Shown here: in pieces, positions 25,665 to 34,615 of the stretch | Layout of the letters: each line of letters begins with the position of its first letter | Position numbering within the stretch: position 1 is the stretch's first letter | NCBI GenBank assembly: GCA_031082155.1 | Contig: JAVHLL010000022.1 | Coordinates: forward strand, 1 to 47,978 | Direction of reading: 5' to 3' | Length of the DNA: 47,978 nt | Source: Thermodesulfovibrionales bacterium | GTDB lineage: Bacteria > Nitrospirota > Thermodesulfovibrionia > Thermodesulfovibrionales > SM23-35 | Made by a program: the position numbers and the translations under genes | The notes under the pieces: model-generated | Seen by the model: the letters and a program-made list of their open reading frames with translations, nothing else | Database searches by the model: none | Told to the model about the DNA's origin: nothing

Positions 25665-27635
25665 CTATTGTTTTCCCTTAAGAATTTCGTTCACTACAGA
25701 AGGATCGGCAAGGGTGGAGGTGTCTCCGAGATCTTCGGTATCGCCTCTTGCTATCTTCCTCAGAATCCTCCGCATTATTTTTCCACTCCTGGTTTTGGGA
25801 AGCCCGGGAGAGAACTGGATCTTATCAGGCGTAGCGATCGGTCCGATGACCTGCCTGACATGCCCGACGAGAATCTTCTTTAAATCGTCTGACGGATCGT
25901 ACCCTTCTTTGAGGGTAACATACACGTAGATGCCTTCACCTTTGATCTCGTGGGGATACCCGACTGTCGCAGCCTCTGCAACTGCTTCGTGGCTCACCAG
26001 CGCCGACTCTACCTCTGCGGTGCCGATTCTGTGCCCTGAGACGTTGATGACGTCATCGATCCTTCCCATGAGCCAGTAATCGCCGTCCTCATCGAGACGC
26101 GCGCCGTCACCGGTGAAATACACCCCGGGGAATCGGGTAAAGTACACTTCCTTTAACCGTTTGTTCTCAGGGTCTCCATACGTGCCACGGAGCATTCCGG
26201 GCCAGGGTTTTTCGATGATAAGATAGCCGCCTTCGTTCCTCCCTGCCTGCGAGCCGTCTTCCTTGAATACTTTCGGGACGACACCGGGGAACGGTCTGCT
26301 TGCGGATCCGGGTTTTGTGGTCATTGCTCCGGGAAGTGGTGTTATCAGTATCCCTCCTGTCTCTGTCTGCCACCAGGTATCGACAATCGGGAGTTTTTTC
26401 TTGCCGACATTGGTGTGATACCACATCCATGCCTCGGGATTGATCGGTTCTCCTACTGTCCCAAGCACTCTAAGAGACGAGAGATCGTGTTTTGTTACCC
26501 AGCCCGGACCCTCTCTCATGAGGGCCCTTATTGCAGTGGGCGCTGTGTAAAAGATGCTCACCTGAAATTTATCTACAATTCTCCAGAACCTTCCGGGATC
26601 AGGATAGGTAGGGATTCCTTCAAACATGAGGCTTGTAGCCCCGTTGCTCAACGGTCCGTACACAATGTAGCTGTGGCCGGTAACCCATCCGATATCAGCA
26701 GTGCAGAAGTGAATATCTTCATCGTGGTAATCGAAAATCCAGCTGAAAGTAAGATTTGTGAAGAGCATATACCCGCCGACTGTGTGGAGCACTCCTTTCG
26801 GTTTTCCGGTGGAGCCTGATGTGTAGAGTATGAAGAGCGGGTCTTCGGCATCCATATGCTCAGGTTCACAGTAATCCTTGATTTCCGGGTCGTTCATTTC
26901 ATCATGCCACCATATGTCTCTTGTCGGTTCCATATCAACATTACCGACCCTCTTCACGACGATCACTTTTTCTATCGTCGGGCATTCCTGGAGTGCATGG
27001 TCGGCATTTGCCTTGAGAGGAACAAACCTTCCGCCGCGGGCCCCTTTGTCCGAGGTGATGAGCAGTTTGGATTTGCAGTCCTGTATCCTGTCTTTCAGCG
27101 CAGTTGCGCTGAATCCGCCGAACACAATGCTGTGGATAGCGCCGATCCGTGCGCAGGCAAGCATCGAGATAACAAGTTCAGGGACCATGGGAAGATAGAT
27201 GGTGACCCTGTCTGCCTTCTTAACCCCGTATTTTTTCAGGACATTGGCGAACCTGTTTACCTCATGATAAAGCTGCTGGTAGGTATATGTTTTGTATGTT
27301 CCGTCGTCTGCTTCCCATATTATTGCCGCTTTGTTTTTGACAGGAGTCTTCATAAACCTGTCGAGGCAATTATATGCCGCATTCAGTTTCCCTCCGCTGA
27401 ACCATTTTATCTGCGGTTTGAGGAAGTCATATTCAAGAACCTTGTCCCATTTTTTGAACCAGGTCAGACGTTTTTCCGCCATTTCGCCCCAGAAACCCTC
27501 AGGGTCTTCGATCGACCTTTTGTAAAGGGCTTCATACTCTGCAAGGCTCTTGATATGGGCTCTTTCACTGAAAGCTTCCGAGGGCGGAAATGTTCTTTTT
27601 TCTGCCATTAACACATCGATACTTTCTTTCGACAT
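25665..27635 (-). CDS. acs: Acetyl-CoA synthetase (AMP-forming)
   Basis: Activates acetate with ATP and CoA via acetyl-AMP, the high-affinity route. All 656 residues of the usual length are present. Landmarks: the P-loop-like [15 protein letters not shown], the acetate-pocket [41 protein letters not shown] and the C-terminal [11 protein letters not shown] with K619, the lysine acetylated in Acs of other bacteria. Start MSKESIDVL has GGAGGG about 10 nt upstream. It lies 52 nt after the ActP-like permease and precedes a Pat-type acetyltransferase, so uptake, activation and its control are together. Confidence 0.97.
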   Translation of the reverse strand: MSKESIDVLMAEKRTFPPSEAFSERAHIKSLAEYEALYKRSIEDPEGFWGEMAEKRLTWFKKWDKVLEYDFLKPQIKWFSGGKLNAAYNCLDRFMKTPVKNKAAIIWEADDGTYKTYTYQQLYHEVNRFANVLKKYGVKKADRVTIYLPMVPELVISMLACARIGAIHSIVFGGFSATALKDRIQDCKSKLLITSDKGARGGRFVPLKANADHALQECPTIEKVIVVKRVGNVDMEPTRDIWWHDEMNDPEIKDYCEPEHMDAEDPLFILYTSGSTGKPKGVLHTVGGYMLFTNLTFSWIFDYHDEDIHFCTADIGWVTGHSYIVYGPLSNGATSLMFEGIPTYPDPGRFWRIVDKFQVSIFYTAPTAIRALMREGPGWVTKHDLSSLRVLGTVGEPINPEAWMWYHTNVGKKKLPIVDTWWQTETGGILITPLPGAMTTKPGSASRPFPGVVPKVFKEDGSQAGRNEGGYLIIEKPWPGMLRGTYGDPENKRLKEVYFTRFPGVYFTGDGARLDEDGDYWLMGRIDDVINVSGHRIGTAEVESALVSHEAVAEAATVGYPHEIKGEGIYVYVTLKEGYDPSDDLKKILVGHVRQVIGPIATPDKIQFSPGLPKTRSGKIMRRILRKIARGDTEDLGDTSTLADPSVVNEILKGKQ

Positions 27636-27687
27636 TCTCTATACTCCCTCCTTGCCTGTATTTCAGTATATATGAATATTCTTTAGT

Positions 27688-29574
27688 TTAATCTTCAGCG
27701 CCTATCCCTATGCACGACCTGATCTTTTCATCTTCATATTTTGCTTCAGCTTCTTTCTCGCGGCTCATCAATGAGAAGAGAATACCAACAAGAAAAGCAG
27801 CTCCCATCGAAAAAATACCGGGGTTTTTCAACGGAAAGATCGGTTGTGGTTTAGGCGATACCGAGGTGACAGCTTCGACCTTTTCCCTGTATATTCTCGG
27901 GGACTCGGTCACAAGCATCTGGTCTATCTGATCGTTTACCTGCTTGTTGTTATCAGCGTCAGCAGGTGAGAGGATAACACCCTCGGGTGCAGTCTTGAGC
28001 CCTTTTTTTAGGGTATCGATCTTTCCCTTGACCGCTATATCTGCTGCTATTATCTCCGTTGCTGCGTCTTTTTCAAGCTTCCTGTTTGCAGCTTCATCTT
28101 CAAGGGTAAGCGTCTGACCGGGTGCAGCTATCTTCAGGTCTTTATTGATCTTCTCGACCTTTTCCTTTATGTCCCAGGCGGCTTTCTCGTTCTTATGGAC
28201 AATATCCACCCAAACGGTCGGGCTCAATATAAGAAGGACTGTAGCGACTGTGAGTCCGGTATAGATGCTTGCTACAGCACCTTTTGTAGTAAATTTTTTC
28301 CACATGATTGACATTGCCAGTGCAGGGAAATTGGCGCTCGCAGCAATAGCAAAGGTCAGTCCGACCAGAAATGCGACATTCTGTCCCTTGAAGAGTATAC
28401 CGAGGAGCATTGCAGTAATGCCGAGGCCTACAGTTGCTATCTTGGCTACCTTAACCTCTTCTTTCTCTGCAGCAACACCGCGCCTGATAACGCCAACGAA
28501 GAGGTCATGTGAAAATGCAGATGCCCCTGCAAGGGTCAGTCCTGAAACAACTGCAAGGATTGTAGCAAAAGCAACGGCTGCAAGGAACCCGAGGAATAGA
28601 TTTCCTCCAAGAGCTTCAGCAAGCAGAGGTCCGGCCATATTACCGCCTTTATCGATGCTCATAATGAGTTTCTGTCCAACGATTACGGCTGCGCCGAACC
28701 CTATAGTAACGGTAAGGATATAGAAATAGCCGATAAAACCGGTGGCGTAGAAAACCGATTTTCTTGCTGCCCTTGCATCCGGTACGGTATAAAACCTCAT
28801 GAGAATATGAGGAAGTCCTGCAGTACCGAACATGAGGGCCAGTCCAAGGGAAAAGGCATCGAGCGGACTGGTAACAAGACCACCGGGTTCAAGAAATTTA
28901 TTTGTGTAGAGTGCTTCAGCCTGTTTGAAAAGTTCACCATAGCTGAAACCGAAATGGTACAGGGTCATGAGCACAAGAATTGTTGCACCGCCCAGAAGCA
29001 GCCCGGCCTTTATGATCTGGACCCACGTAGTTGCGATCATTCCACCGAAAAGAACATACGAGATCATCAAAGTGCCGACTACTAAAACAGCAACCTCAAA
29101 GGGTATGCCGAACATGAGTTTGATGAGTGTCCCTGCTCCAACCATCTGCGCGATAAGATAGGTAAGGACTACAACAAGTGAGCCGGCGGCGGCAGCAGCC
29201 CTGATCGGCCTCTGATTTAATCGGTATGCAACAACATCAGCAAAAGTATATTTGCCGAGGTTTCTCAACGGCTCGGAAATCAGGAACATAATAATCGGCC
29301 ACCCGACAAGCCAGCCAACAGAATAAATGAGACCATCATATCCCTTTGTCGAGACCAGGCCTGCGATTCCGAGAAACGAAGCAGCACTCATGTAATCTCC
29401 GGCAAGAGCGAGTCCGTTCTGAAAGCCGGTGACACTCCGTCCGGCAGCATAGAAATCCTTTGTGGTCCTTGTCCTCTTTGCTGCCCAGTATGTTATCCCC
29501 AGTGTGGAGATAACAAACAGGAGAAAAAACATTACCGCGATAGGATTGTATTGTCCAATAATCGTCTCTTGCAT
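27688..29574 (-). CDS. actP: ActP-like cation/acetate symporter with a hydrophilic insertion
   Basis: Sodium:solute-symporter family (SSS) transporter for acetate and related carboxylates. About 13 hydrophobic helices; family motifs [29 protein letters not shown] (41-69) and [17 protein letters not shown] (250-266) are intact. At 628 residues it is about 80 longer than E. coli ActP (549). The extra length is a charged, probably helical segment at about 461-577, rich in Lys, Glu, Asp and Ala. It sits between WVDI and [13 protein letters not shown], which are adjacent in ordinary ActP. The yjcH-like gene is 4 nt upstream and acs 52 nt downstream, as in the E. coli acs-yjcH-actP cluster but in another order. 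Confidence 0.93.
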   Translation of the reverse strand: MQETIIGQYNPIAVMFFLLFVISTLGITYWAAKRTRTTKDFYAAGRSVTGFQNGLALAGDYMSAASFLGIAGLVSTKGYDGLIYSVGWLVGWPIIMFLISEPLRNLGKYTFADVVAYRLNQRPIRAAAAAGSLVVVLTYLIAQMVGAGTLIKLMFGIPFEVAVLVVGTLMISYVLFGGMIATTWVQIIKAGLLLGGATILVLMTLYHFGFSYGELFKQAEALYTNKFLEPGGLVTSPLDAFSLGLALMFGTAGLPHILMRFYTVPDARAARKSVFYATGFIGYFYILTVTIGFGAAVIVGQKLIMSIDKGGNMAGPLLAEALGGNLFLGFLAAVAFATILAVVSGLTLAGASAFSHDLFVGVIRRGVAAEKEEVKVAKIATVGLGITAMLLGILFKGQNVAFLVGLTFAIAASANFPALAMSIMWKKFTTKGAVASIYTGLTVATVLLILSPTVWVDIVHKNEKAAWDIKEKVEKINKDLKIAAPGQTLTLEDEAANRKLEKDAATEIIAADIAVKGKIDTLKKGLKTAPEGVILSPADADNNKQVNDQIDQMLVTESPRIYREKVEAVTSVSPKPQPIFPLKNPGIFSMGAAFLVGILFSLMSREKEAEAKYEDEKIRSCIGIGAED

Positions 29575-29578
29575 TGCC

Positions 29579-29896
29579 TTACCCTCCTATCTTTTCTCTG
29601 ACTTTTTTGACAAGAACATCATACTTATTGTTGGCCCAAAAGATGTAAATACCTGTCAGTACCCATGAGAAAAAAATAGTACAGACCGCGATGGGTATCC
29701 CTATTGTTATAGAACCGGAGAATTTTTGAGCGAGGAACGGTTTATTGAAGGCGATAAGTCCAATAAACCCGAAATAGAGTACCAGCTCCAAAATAGTGAG
29801 GATGATTGAAATGGTGTTCTTCTGGCTTGACAATGATTGAAAATCGCTGTCATTGAGGATTTCTTCTGTAGTTTTTTTGCTGCTCTTACTACTCAT
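29579..29896 (-). CDS. yjcH: DUF485/DUF4212-type small membrane protein (YjcH-like)
   Basis: A 105-residue protein with two transmembrane helices (about 27-50 and 61-88) joined by [20 protein letters not shown], the conserved turn of the family (ITIGIP...[14 protein letters not shown]). It always accompanies ActP-type symporters and is thought to be a partner subunit. The ribosome-binding site GAGGGGGG precedes the ATG; actP starts 4 nt after its stop. Confidence 0.9.
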   Translation of the reverse strand: MSSKSSKKTTEEILNDSDFQSLSSQKNTISIILTILELVLYFGFIGLIAFNKPFLAQKFSGSITIGIPIAVCTIFFSWVLTGIYIFWANNKYDVLVKKVREKIGG

Positions 29897-29924
29897 TTGT
29901 AACCCCCCTCTTCTTTTTTTTGGA

Positions 29925-30629
29925 CTAAAAATTACTTATTTCGCTTGATATCTTGTGTGTATCACCTCCTTCTAACGGATGACCTATTTTTAAAAGATCA
30001 CCTATGGTAGTTATGCCAATATCGATGAGCACCGGCATAAAGCGCTGTAAAAGCTGGGCTGTTATAAAGGCGTCTATAAGGGCATTATGCGCTCCCCGTA
30101 CGGCGATACTGAAGCATTTTGCGATTTCATACAGAGATGAATCTTGTGGAGAAGATGAGAAGCAGGTCTTGGTCGGAACCTTTTTCCTGAGCCATTCATA
30201 CACCTTATAAGTGTCTATGAGAGGATTCTGGATGGTATTTCTATAAATTCTCTTCATCTCACGGTTGATAAAACTCATGTCTATCGATAAGCAGTGTCCG
30301 ACAAGAATATCACTACCACAAAACTGGAGGAACTCCGAGAGGATCACATCGATGGTCGGTTTTTTTAGAACATCTGACGGGGTAATCTCATGCACAACGA
30401 CACTGTCCGGCTTAAATTGAGTGTCCGGTTTTACCAGTTGATGGAAACTGTTCCCGAGTTCAATCCTTGTCCCTGCCATTCGGACTGCCCCGATCGAGAG
30501 TATGGAATCCTTTTTCTCATTCAGGCCTGTGAGTTCAGTATCAAGGACAGTATACTGAATATCCGTAAACGGCAGGTTTTTATCAATAAATGATGGCTCC
30601 TGTTTTTTCAGTTTAAAAAAATCCCGCAT
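29925..30629 (-). CDS. DEDDh 3'-5' exonuclease (DnaQ-like)
   Basis: A 234-residue exonuclease with all DEDDh residues: D30 and E32 in VLDTELTG, D117 in GHCLSIDMSF, H181 and D186 in HNALIDAFI. It resembles polymerase III epsilon subunits but has no polymerase-binding tail. Its genomic place is more telling: it lies between a DUF294/CBS gene (7 nt away) and a yjcH-actP pair (28 nt away). This order recurs in proteobacteria with acetate or solute symporters, so a signalling role (degrading a nucleotide or small RNA) is as likely as DNA repair. Confidence 0.9.
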   Translation of the reverse strand: MRDFFKLKKQEPSFIDKNLPFTDIQYTVLDTELTGLNEKKDSILSIGAVRMAGTRIELGNSFHQLVKPDTQFKPDSVVVHEITPSDVLKKPTIDVILSEFLQFCGSDILVGHCLSIDMSFINREMKRIYRNTIQNPLIDTYKVYEWLRKKVPTKTCFSSSPQDSSLYEIAKCFSIAVRGAHNALIDAFITAQLLQRFMPVLIDIGITTIGDLLKIGHPLEGGDTHKISSEISNF

Positions 30630-30636
30630 TCCCTTT

Positions 30637-32532
30637 TTACCAGATCATAGCCTTGTATCGTTCGATAATCAAGTCCTGAATCTTCGATATGAGCTGAAAT
30701 GTTTCTTTGGCGATTCTTTTTTCAAGATTACTCAGGTTATTGGGGTTAATGAAATTATTAATCTCCTTGCTTTCTTTTATCTGCTCGAACTGGAGCTGAA
30801 TTCTGATCATCATGATGAATTCAAAGGCATGTATCAGTTCGTCGGCGTATTCCTTGACTATCGTATGTTTATCTCTTAAGACTTGTATTCTTTCGATTGT
30901 TGAGGTTTCTTTTATTCCTTTTTCCAGCGCAAAAAGTCTCATTATGTCCACTAATGGAGCAAGGCCTTTAATCTTCATATTCAATTTATCTTTATGCTCA
31001 CCGCTTTTTTCAACAACAAAGGTTTTGAGAAACCCGATCGGCGGTCTATTTTTGATAGCGAGATTTGCAATATAGCCCAGAAAAATTTTTGAATCTTTGG
31101 CCATAGACAAGGTGAAATCCTTGAGCCAGTCAAGAAGTCTTGTCTCGCCATACACAGCCCTGAAATCAAAAAAAGTGACAGTATTCAGAACAGCCTCTGA
31201 TGTCGGAGTAGATATCCAGTTTGTAAAATATTTTCTCCAGACATGCAACGGCTGACGCCACATGGGGTTGGTTGCCATAAAATCTGCAGGACACGGCGGA
31301 AACCCACATTTCAGCAACCCATCCCTGACAAAGAAGGTAAAATCCCTGAAATATTCCTGTGCTGCTTTTTCCATTTCAGGATCAGTCGGATCATGATAGA
31401 TGAGTGCATTATCCTGGTCCGTCTTAAAAGTCTGTTCCTTGCGTCCTTCGCTTCCGAAGACTATCCAGCAAAAAGGAAGAGGTGGCTCGCCAAACCGATC
31501 TTCGGCGAGTTCGATGATTTTTCTTACAAGCCTGTCGTTTATCTCAGAAATAATTCTGGTGATGCTGCTTGCCTTTGCCCCCTCGTTCAGGAGCAGGCCA
31601 ACAATGTTATTGATTTTCCTGGATACCGGAACCAGGGCACCGACAGTGCTCTGGCTCTCGATGTCTTTCACGATCGACAGGGGGGAGGTCCCCTGGATGA
31701 GCATGAGATCATGATTGGTGAGGACGCCCTGAAGTTTATCATCCTTCATGACAAGCAGATGGTGCACATTGTGTTTCACCATCTTGAGAATGGCCTCGAA
31801 ACAGTATTCCTTTACATCTGACCTTATATGCGGAACACTCATGATATCCTTGACCGGATGTTTACAATCCTTCCCCTTTGATACTACTTTATCCCTGAGG
31901 TCCCTGTCTGTGATTATCCCTGACGGAACACCCGCTTCATCAACCAAAATGAGTGAGCTGATCCTGTAATTTGCCATTATCTCTGCCGCCTCCTGAATGG
32001 AGATATTATGGGAAGCGCTTATGACCCCCTTGGAAGCCAGCTCTCCGACAGGCATGGTAAACAGGATTTTATCACCCCCACTGTACACTAAATTTTTATT
32101 CTTTATCTCTTTGAACGTCTTATCAAGATATCGGGTGAGAAAGGACTTATTAAAGAATTCCCTGACAGCAGGGTTTAAATATAAGAGGTTCTGTATTGTT
32201 TCCCGTTTGATAAGATAGCAGATGGTATCATCTATTGCCGTGACATTCGCCCGTGCCTTGGTCCCGCCGAATATCAGGAGATAGCCTATTAAGTCTCCTT
32301 CACCCCGGTAATCAAGGAATACGTCTTCATTTTCATTTTTTATGGATACTTTTACCTCCCCTTTTTTAATGATATAGAGGTAATCGGCTGGTCCGCCCTG
32401 GGTTTGAATGAAGGTCCCTTTCGGGTAGAATTCCATGGAAATACTGCCGGTTATATCTTTTAATGTGCTGTCATCGAGGAACTGAAAAGGAGGCACCTTT
32501 CTTAGGAAATCTATGACATCTTCAATGATCAT
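30637..32532 (-). CDS. cNMP-binding / CBS / DUF294 nucleotidyltransferase-like regulator
   Basis: A 631-residue soluble signalling protein. A cyclic-nucleotide-binding domain covers about 12-135 (GEGDLIGYLLIFGG), a CBS pair about 165-280, and a DUF294 GlnD-like nucleotidyltransferase from about 320, with GSEGRKEQTFKTDQDNALI at 360-378 including the metal-binding acidic motif TDQDN. The DUF294 C-terminal domain follows to the end. It probably senses an adenine nucleotide and modifies, or once modified, a partner. It is the first gene of the acetate cluster and is transcribed with the exonuclease; control of the permease or Acs is a reasonable guess. Confidence 0.9.
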   Translation of the reverse strand: MIIEDVIDFLRKVPPFQFLDDSTLKDITGSISMEFYPKGTFIQTQGGPADYLYIIKKGEVKVSIKNENEDVFLDYRGEGDLIGYLLIFGGTKARANVTAIDDTICYLIKRETIQNLLYLNPAVREFFNKSFLTRYLDKTFKEIKNKNLVYSGGDKILFTMPVGELASKGVISASHNISIQEAAEIMANYRISSLILVDEAGVPSGIITDRDLRDKVVSKGKDCKHPVKDIMSVPHIRSDVKEYCFEAILKMVKHNVHHLLVMKDDKLQGVLTNHDLMLIQGTSPLSIVKDIESQSTVGALVPVSRKINNIVGLLLNEGAKASSITRIISEINDRLVRKIIELAEDRFGEPPLPFCWIVFGSEGRKEQTFKTDQDNALIYHDPTDPEMEKAAQEYFRDFTFFVRDGLLKCGFPPCPADFMATNPMWRQPLHVWRKYFTNWISTPTSEAVLNTVTFFDFRAVYGETRLLDWLKDFTLSMAKDSKIFLGYIANLAIKNRPPIGFLKTFVVEKSGEHKDKLNMKIKGLAPLVDIMRLFALEKGIKETSTIERIQVLRDKHTIVKEYADELIHAFEFIMMIRIQLQFEQIKESKEINNFINPNNLSNLEKRIAKETFQLISKIQDLIIERYKAMIW

Positions 32533-32860
32533 CTTATTTTCGCGCTGCTCGGGGAGAGTTTTGTTGTGAGAAGTGTCCGACTATATTCAGTAAGCTCGCT
32601 CGTCGCATAAAATTAAGAGTATAAAATAGCCTCTGTATTGAAAAAAGTGACATAGTATCACTCCTTCGGTCAATACATGAGGCCTTTGTGCAAAGTACTA
32701 TAACAAAAAATAATTTGTCAATGCAACTTTATTATAATTTTTATGTTTCATGCGGCAGTAATCACACAAAAATACCAGGAAACAGAAATGCACAGAGAGA
32801 AAAGTTCTATCGTAACAAAAGGAAATATAAGTCTAATCCTAATTCCAGCGATAAAAAGTT
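32533..32860. other. AT-rich stretch upstream of the DUF294 gene
   Basis: No gene was found. On the minus strand TTGACA (32721-32716) is followed after only 13 nt by TATAGT (32702-32697), too close for a normal promoter. The promoter for the acetate cluster must lie here but I cannot place it. A palindromic repeat element follows at 32861. Confidence 0.4.
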
Positions 32861-32936
32861 GTCATTGCGAGCGACGTGAAGCAATCCCGTCATTCCCTGT
32901 GAGATTGCCACGCACCCTTCAGGTGCTCGTAATGAC
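32861..32936. repeat. REP-like palindromic repeat element
   Basis: 76 nt with imperfect termini: GTCATTGCGAGC (32861-32872) and GCTCGTAATGAC (32925-32936), one mismatch between arms. An inner AAGCAATC pairs with GATTGCC. This GTCATTGCGAGC...GAAGCAATC sequence resembles a dispersed palindromic repeat common in many bacterial genomes. It lies in the gap between divergent genes; no coding role. Confidence 0.7.
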
Positions 32937-32973
32937 ACAAGAGAGAAGGCTTATGTAATCTTCCGGATTTGGG

Positions 32974-32979
32974 TATAAT
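32974..32979 (+). promoter_or_regulatory. -10 box of the phosphofructokinase gene
   Basis: TATAAT with a poor -35 region (TTATGT at 17 nt). Transcription would start near 32986 and give a leader of about 40 nt containing the ribosome-binding site AAGGAGG (33011-33017). Confidence 0.45.
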
Positions 32980-33024
32980 GTTACATAAAGAGAGGTTATT
33001 AAAACCGGATAAGGAGGAACTGCC

Positions 33025-34239
33025 ATGCCTGAAATTAAAAGAATAGGCGTGATAACCAGTGGAGGAGACTGCGGCGGATTGAATGCGGTCATTAAAGGAG
33101 TTGCACGGGAGGCATATGCCCTCGGCATCGAGTCGGTTGTGGTTCCTCACGGCTATGCAGGCCTCTATAATCTTGTCAAACTCGATGACGTGGTATTCCT
33201 TAATGCGGAAAGGGTGAGCAAAATAGAGGCGTCCCTGGCCGGTTCCGAGGCCGGTCATTCACGGGTGAAGATAAGCAAGATAGCAGATCCGGAAAAATAT
33301 GAACGGATAAAAGAAGGACTTAGGAAATTCAAGATCGATGCGCTTGTAATCAGCGGGGGTGACGATACCGGAAGCGTTGTGGTAGACCTTACTCAGAAGG
33401 GAATCCCCTGCGTGCATGTCCCGAAGACGATGGATCTCGACCTTCAGCCATATAGTGTCGGAGGCGATTCAGCGATCAACAGGATTTCAGTATTCGCGAG
33501 GGACCTGAAGACAACCGGCATGAGCCACAACCGAATCCTTGTCATAGAGGTATTCGGAAGGTATGTCGGTCATACTGCCTTCAGGGGAGGGGTCGGGGCC
33601 GAGACCGATTGTATCCTCATACCGGAAATCCCTGTTGACTTTGATGTTGTGTATGATCATATGAAAACAACGTTTTTTGCACGCATTGAAAGAAGTGATG
33701 TAAAGGCAGGAACATACATTATAGTTGTTGCAGAGGGGCTAAAACAGGCAAGCGGTGAAATGCTCTATGATGAGTCTATCCCCCCTGATGCGTTCGGACA
33801 CCGGAAGCTTACAGGAGCAGGGAAATATGTACGGCAGCAGCTCGAAAAGAGGCTGAAGAGCGACCCCGCGGTAAAAGATTTTATGGAGCGGACGGGGATG
33901 TTTGCCCCCGGGGTCTATGAAGTTCCGGAAGTAAGGGAAGTCACCCCGGGACATCTTGTCAGGTCAGGACATTCTTCTGCCTTTGATGTGAATTTCGGCT
34001 ACAAGGTAGGGGCTGCGGCTGTATTGCTCCTGAAAGAGGGGAAATTCGGGGTGACGGTGGTTGAAGTGGAAGGAAACCATATCCGCTATATGCCGACCGA
34101 AGAAGCAATCATGCGGAGAGAAGTTGATGTGAGGGAAATTGCTATTTTTGAAAGCCTCGGCACGTGCTTCGGAAGACAACCTGAAAAATACGAATACGAA
34201 CTGATAGAGCAGAGAAGTCATATAGACAGGCATCTGTAA
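33025..34239 (+). CDS. pfp: 6-phosphofructokinase, PPi-dependent type
   Basis: Phosphorylates fructose 6-phosphate; reversible if PPi is used. The 404 residues begin with the nucleotide loop IGVITSGGDCGGLN. The donor-specificity site reads GGDDTGS (111-117): ATP enzymes have Gly at the second position after GGD, PPi enzymes have Asp. The next motif is PKTMDLDL (133-140), with Lys as in PPi enzymes and the catalytic Asp in TMD conserved, though the usual TIDND is altered. MSHNRILVIEVFGRYVG and the FRGGVGAETDCILIPEIP block follow. AAGGAGG is 7 nt before the ATG. Donor assignment is inference from these residues. Confidence 0.88.
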   Translation: MPEIKRIGVITSGGDCGGLNAVIKGVAREAYALGIESVVVPHGYAGLYNLVKLDDVVFLNAERVSKIEASLAGSEAGHSRVKISKIADPEKYERIKEGLRKFKIDALVISGGDDTGSVVVDLTQKGIPCVHVPKTMDLDLQPYSVGGDSAINRISVFARDLKTTGMSHNRILVIEVFGRYVGHTAFRGGVGAETDCILIPEIPVDFDVVYDHMKTTFFARIERSDVKAGTYIIVVAEGLKQASGEMLYDESIPPDAFGHRKLTGAGKYVRQQLEKRLKSDPAVKDFMERTGMFAPGVYEVPEVREVTPGHLVRSGHSSAFDVNFGYKVGAAAVLLLKEGKFGVTVVEVEGNHIRYMPTEEAIMRREVDVREIAIFESLGTCFGRQPEKYEYELIEQRSHIDRHL

Positions 34240-34284
34240 CGGGCAAGGAATAGGTATTCTCATCGCTGCCCAAAAAATTGATGA

Positions 34285-34434
34285 GAAGGGACACGGCTCA
34301 ATTTCCGGATCGAAATCACGGGTAACCCCGATGAGACTGAAGACGAAGCAGAGGTCTCAGCCGTCACTCCAACAAAGAGCATAGAAACCGAGAAGGTCTT
34401 GAATGGCCTAATCCGGGCGTTGCGAGATGATTGA
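34285..34434 (+). other. Short open-frame scrap, possible gene remnant
   Basis: An open run of 49 codons between two stops (starts EGTRLNFRIEITGNPDET, ends VLNGLIRALRDD). It has no start codon and no ribosome-binding site, and I do not recognise it. It occupies most of the 376-nt gap between pfp and the flavoprotein gene, whose rest appears non-coding. Confidence 0.2.
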
Positions 34435-34615
34435 TATGCTTCGCCTAAATACCTGTTTGGTCATTACTCAGTCGTTTGAGAGGAATGTGGATAATGGGGA
34501 TCAGTGATGTGTGAATGAGAATGAAAATTGATTTGACTTAAAATGCGGAATGCAAGAAACAAGACCTGCCCCCAATTCTCCCAATTCTTCCAACAACAAG
34601 AGTAAGGAGACAGAA

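Noticed and set aside
32697-32721. TTGACA and TATAGT on the minus strand as the promoter of the acetate cluster
   Set aside because: The spacer is only 13 nt, outside the 16-19 nt range that RNA polymerase normally uses.
34550-34615. 22-residue N-terminal extension of the flavoprotein
   Set aside because: It is a low-complexity Pro/Asn/Ser stretch; the TAAGGAG ribosome-binding site and the FAD motif fix the start at 34616.
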